From Archaeoglobaceae archaeon (GTDB lineage: Archaea > Halobacteriota > Archaeoglobi > Archaeoglobales > Archaeoglobaceae), in NCBI GenBank assembly GCA_025059545.1, contig JANXDJ010000012.1, forward strand, positions 1 through 25,692: 25,692 bases of DNA, written 5' to 3'. The translations under genes were made by a program, and so were the position numbers. Shown here one piece after another: positions 24,964 to 25,692 of this stretch. The notes beneath the pieces were generated by a model. It did no database searches, was not told where the DNA came from, and worked only from the letters and a program-made list of their open reading frames with translations. How positions within the stretch are numbered: the first letter of the stretch is position 1; every line of letters begins with the position of its first letter.

Positions 24964-24986
24964 ATGCCTTAAACAATCTAACACCC

Positions 24987-24993
24987 TTAAAAA
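24987..24993 (-). promoter_or_regulatory. TATA box of the 62-aa gene/DUF89 operon
   Basis: The element reads TTTTTAA on the minus strand, centred 27 nt before the ATG at 24963. It lies just beyond the end of the JAMM gene, so this operon has a promoter separate from leuC-like/JAMM. Confidence 0.5.
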
Positions 24994-24998
24994 TCTTC

Positions 24999-25355
24999 CT
25001 AAATGACTTCAAGCTCAACCTCTTCGCCTTTGTTGTTGTAGCACTTCCAGTCTTTCAAGCCAAATGGATAACAGACTATGATGTGGTATTTTCCATAGCG
25101 AGTGAATAGAAAGAAATCCTCATCGCTTGGCTCACAGCAAGGAGAAGGATGGCTGTGCACAGTTCCATGAACTTTCATTCCTAAGGGTAGCATGTCTAAA
25201 TGAATTAAAGCGGATCTCTCTCCTGCAAGGAATGGAAGAAAAATTAGCTCCTCAATTAGATCCTTTTTTCCTGAAAGCAAAGCTATGAACTCATCTGGAT
25301 ACGAATCCTTTGCTATTGCAAGGATCTCTTTCAAAAGATCTCTGCTTATTTTCAT
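24999..25355 (-). CDS. JAMM/MPN+ metalloprotease (archaeal AfJAMM-like)
   Basis: This 118-aa protein has the complete JAMM zinc site: E22 (DEFIALLSG), H67 and H69 in HSHPSP, S77 and D80 in PSDEDF, i.e. HxHx(10)D. JAMM proteases cleave isopeptide or linear bonds of ubiquitin-like proteins; archaeal members are candidates for removing SAMP/Urm1-like modifiers. Cysteines C74 and C95 are at the positions I recall forming a disulfide in the A. fulgidus AfJAMM structure (AF2198). There is no membrane segment. The ATG overlaps the stop of the upstream dehydratase gene (ATGA), so it is translated from that operon. An E1-like ThiF protein at 11388-12152 could act on the same modifiers. Confidence 0.9.
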   Translation of the reverse strand: MKISRDLLKEILAIAKDSYPDEFIALLSGKKDLIEELIFLPFLAGERSALIHLDMLPLGMKVHGTVHSHPSPCCEPSDEDFFLFTRYGKYHIIVCYPFGLKDWKCYNNKGEEVELEVI

Positions 25356-25692
25356 AGGAACTCTCTTGGATCCGCTATTTCACCTTTCAAAGCGCTCACA
25401 ACAGCTGTTGCGGGAGAAGAGAGATAGATAAATGCATTTGGATTTCCCATTCTTCCCTTGAAATTCCTGTTCTGTGTAGCGATGCATATTTCATTGTCCG
25501 CAGGAATACCTTGGTGGATTCCAACACAAGCTCCACAGCCCGGGGGCAGAATTATCGCTCCCGCTTCGACGAGTGCGGAGATTATGCCTTTTTCAATTGC
25601 CTTCAAGTAAACTCTTCTGCTCGCAGGAGCTACAATAAGGCGAACTCCTTCTTTCACTTTTCTGCCCTTCAAAAGCTTATAGGCAATTTCAA
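25352..25692 (-). CDS. 3-isopropylmalate/homoaconitate dehydratase large subunit, C-terminal part
   Basis: Only the last about 113 codons are in the window; the reading frame continues past the right edge with no start codon (the TTG at 25672 is internal). The iron-sulfur ligand motif GCGAC and GIPADNE, then NRNFKGRMGNPNAFIYLSSPATAVVSA and DPREF, are the C-terminal hallmarks of LeuC-type aconitase-family large subunits. Whether it acts on isopropylmalate, citramalate-derived intermediates or homoaconitate cannot be told from this part. It is upstream of and overlaps the JAMM gene by 4 nt. Confidence 0.9.
   Translation of the reverse strand, partial: EIAYKLLKGRKVKEGVRLIVAPASRRVYLKAIEKGIISALVEAGAIILPPGCGACVGIHQGIPADNEICIATQNRNFKGRMGNPNAFIYLSSPATAVVSALKGEIADPREFL

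Overview
This 25.7 kb window is archaeal and most resembles the order Archaeoglobales. The sequence contains archaea-type genes (standalone Bud32, Rio2, 4-phosphopantoate--beta-alanine ligase, UPF0282, DUF460, Dph6, a standalone GMP synthase ATPase subunit, a JAMM protease and a DUF89 protein, the last two families I associate with Archaeoglobus fulgidus structures). It also has a bacterial-type GyrB and a branched-chain-type ABC transporter joined to class III CoA-transferases. The DNA is AT-rich. First genes of transcription units typically have a TTTTTAA/TATATA box about 22-27 nt before the start codon, which implies leaderless mRNAs, whereas operon-internal genes have Shine-Dalgarno sequences. 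The genus cannot be fixed from the sequence alone; Ferroglobus, Geoglobus and Archaeoglobus all remain possible.

Layout. 1-8.9 kb is housekeeping: a UPF0282 metallo-beta-lactamase protein (+); speE then aconitase-X/phosphomevalonate dehydratase large subunit (-); bud32 (+), divergent from speE over a 47-nt gap that holds one palindromic TATA box; pyrF, a HAD phosphatase and phosphopantoate--beta-alanine ligase in an overlapping operon (-); then rio2, a DUF460 RNase H-fold/coiled-coil protein and a TIM-barrel isomerase-like protein in an overlapping operon (+).

8.9-14.0 kb (-) holds gyrB, a ThiF/MoeB-type E1-like protein and a P-type cation ATPase.

14.2-22.0 kb (+) is the accessory part. A fatty-acid-type acyl-CoA synthetase is followed by about 220 nt with little coding potential. 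A 22-codon leader ORF comes next, and then a tightly overlapping six-gene operon: LivH, LivM, LivG and LivF plus two class III (CaiB/BaiF) CoA-transferases. No substrate-binding protein is present. The arrangement suggests import of a carboxylic acid and its conversion to a CoA thioester, but the substrate is unknown. This is the best candidate in the window for an undescribed system.

22.1-25.7 kb returns to core functions: Dph6 (diphthamide), GuaAb (GMP synthase) with a 61-aa partner (+), and on the minus strand an isopropylmalate/homoaconitate dehydratase large subunit (cut by the window edge) overlapping a JAMM protease, then a 62-aa helical protein paired with a DUF89 phosphatase. I saw no tRNA, rRNA, CRISPR array, insertion sequence or integrase.
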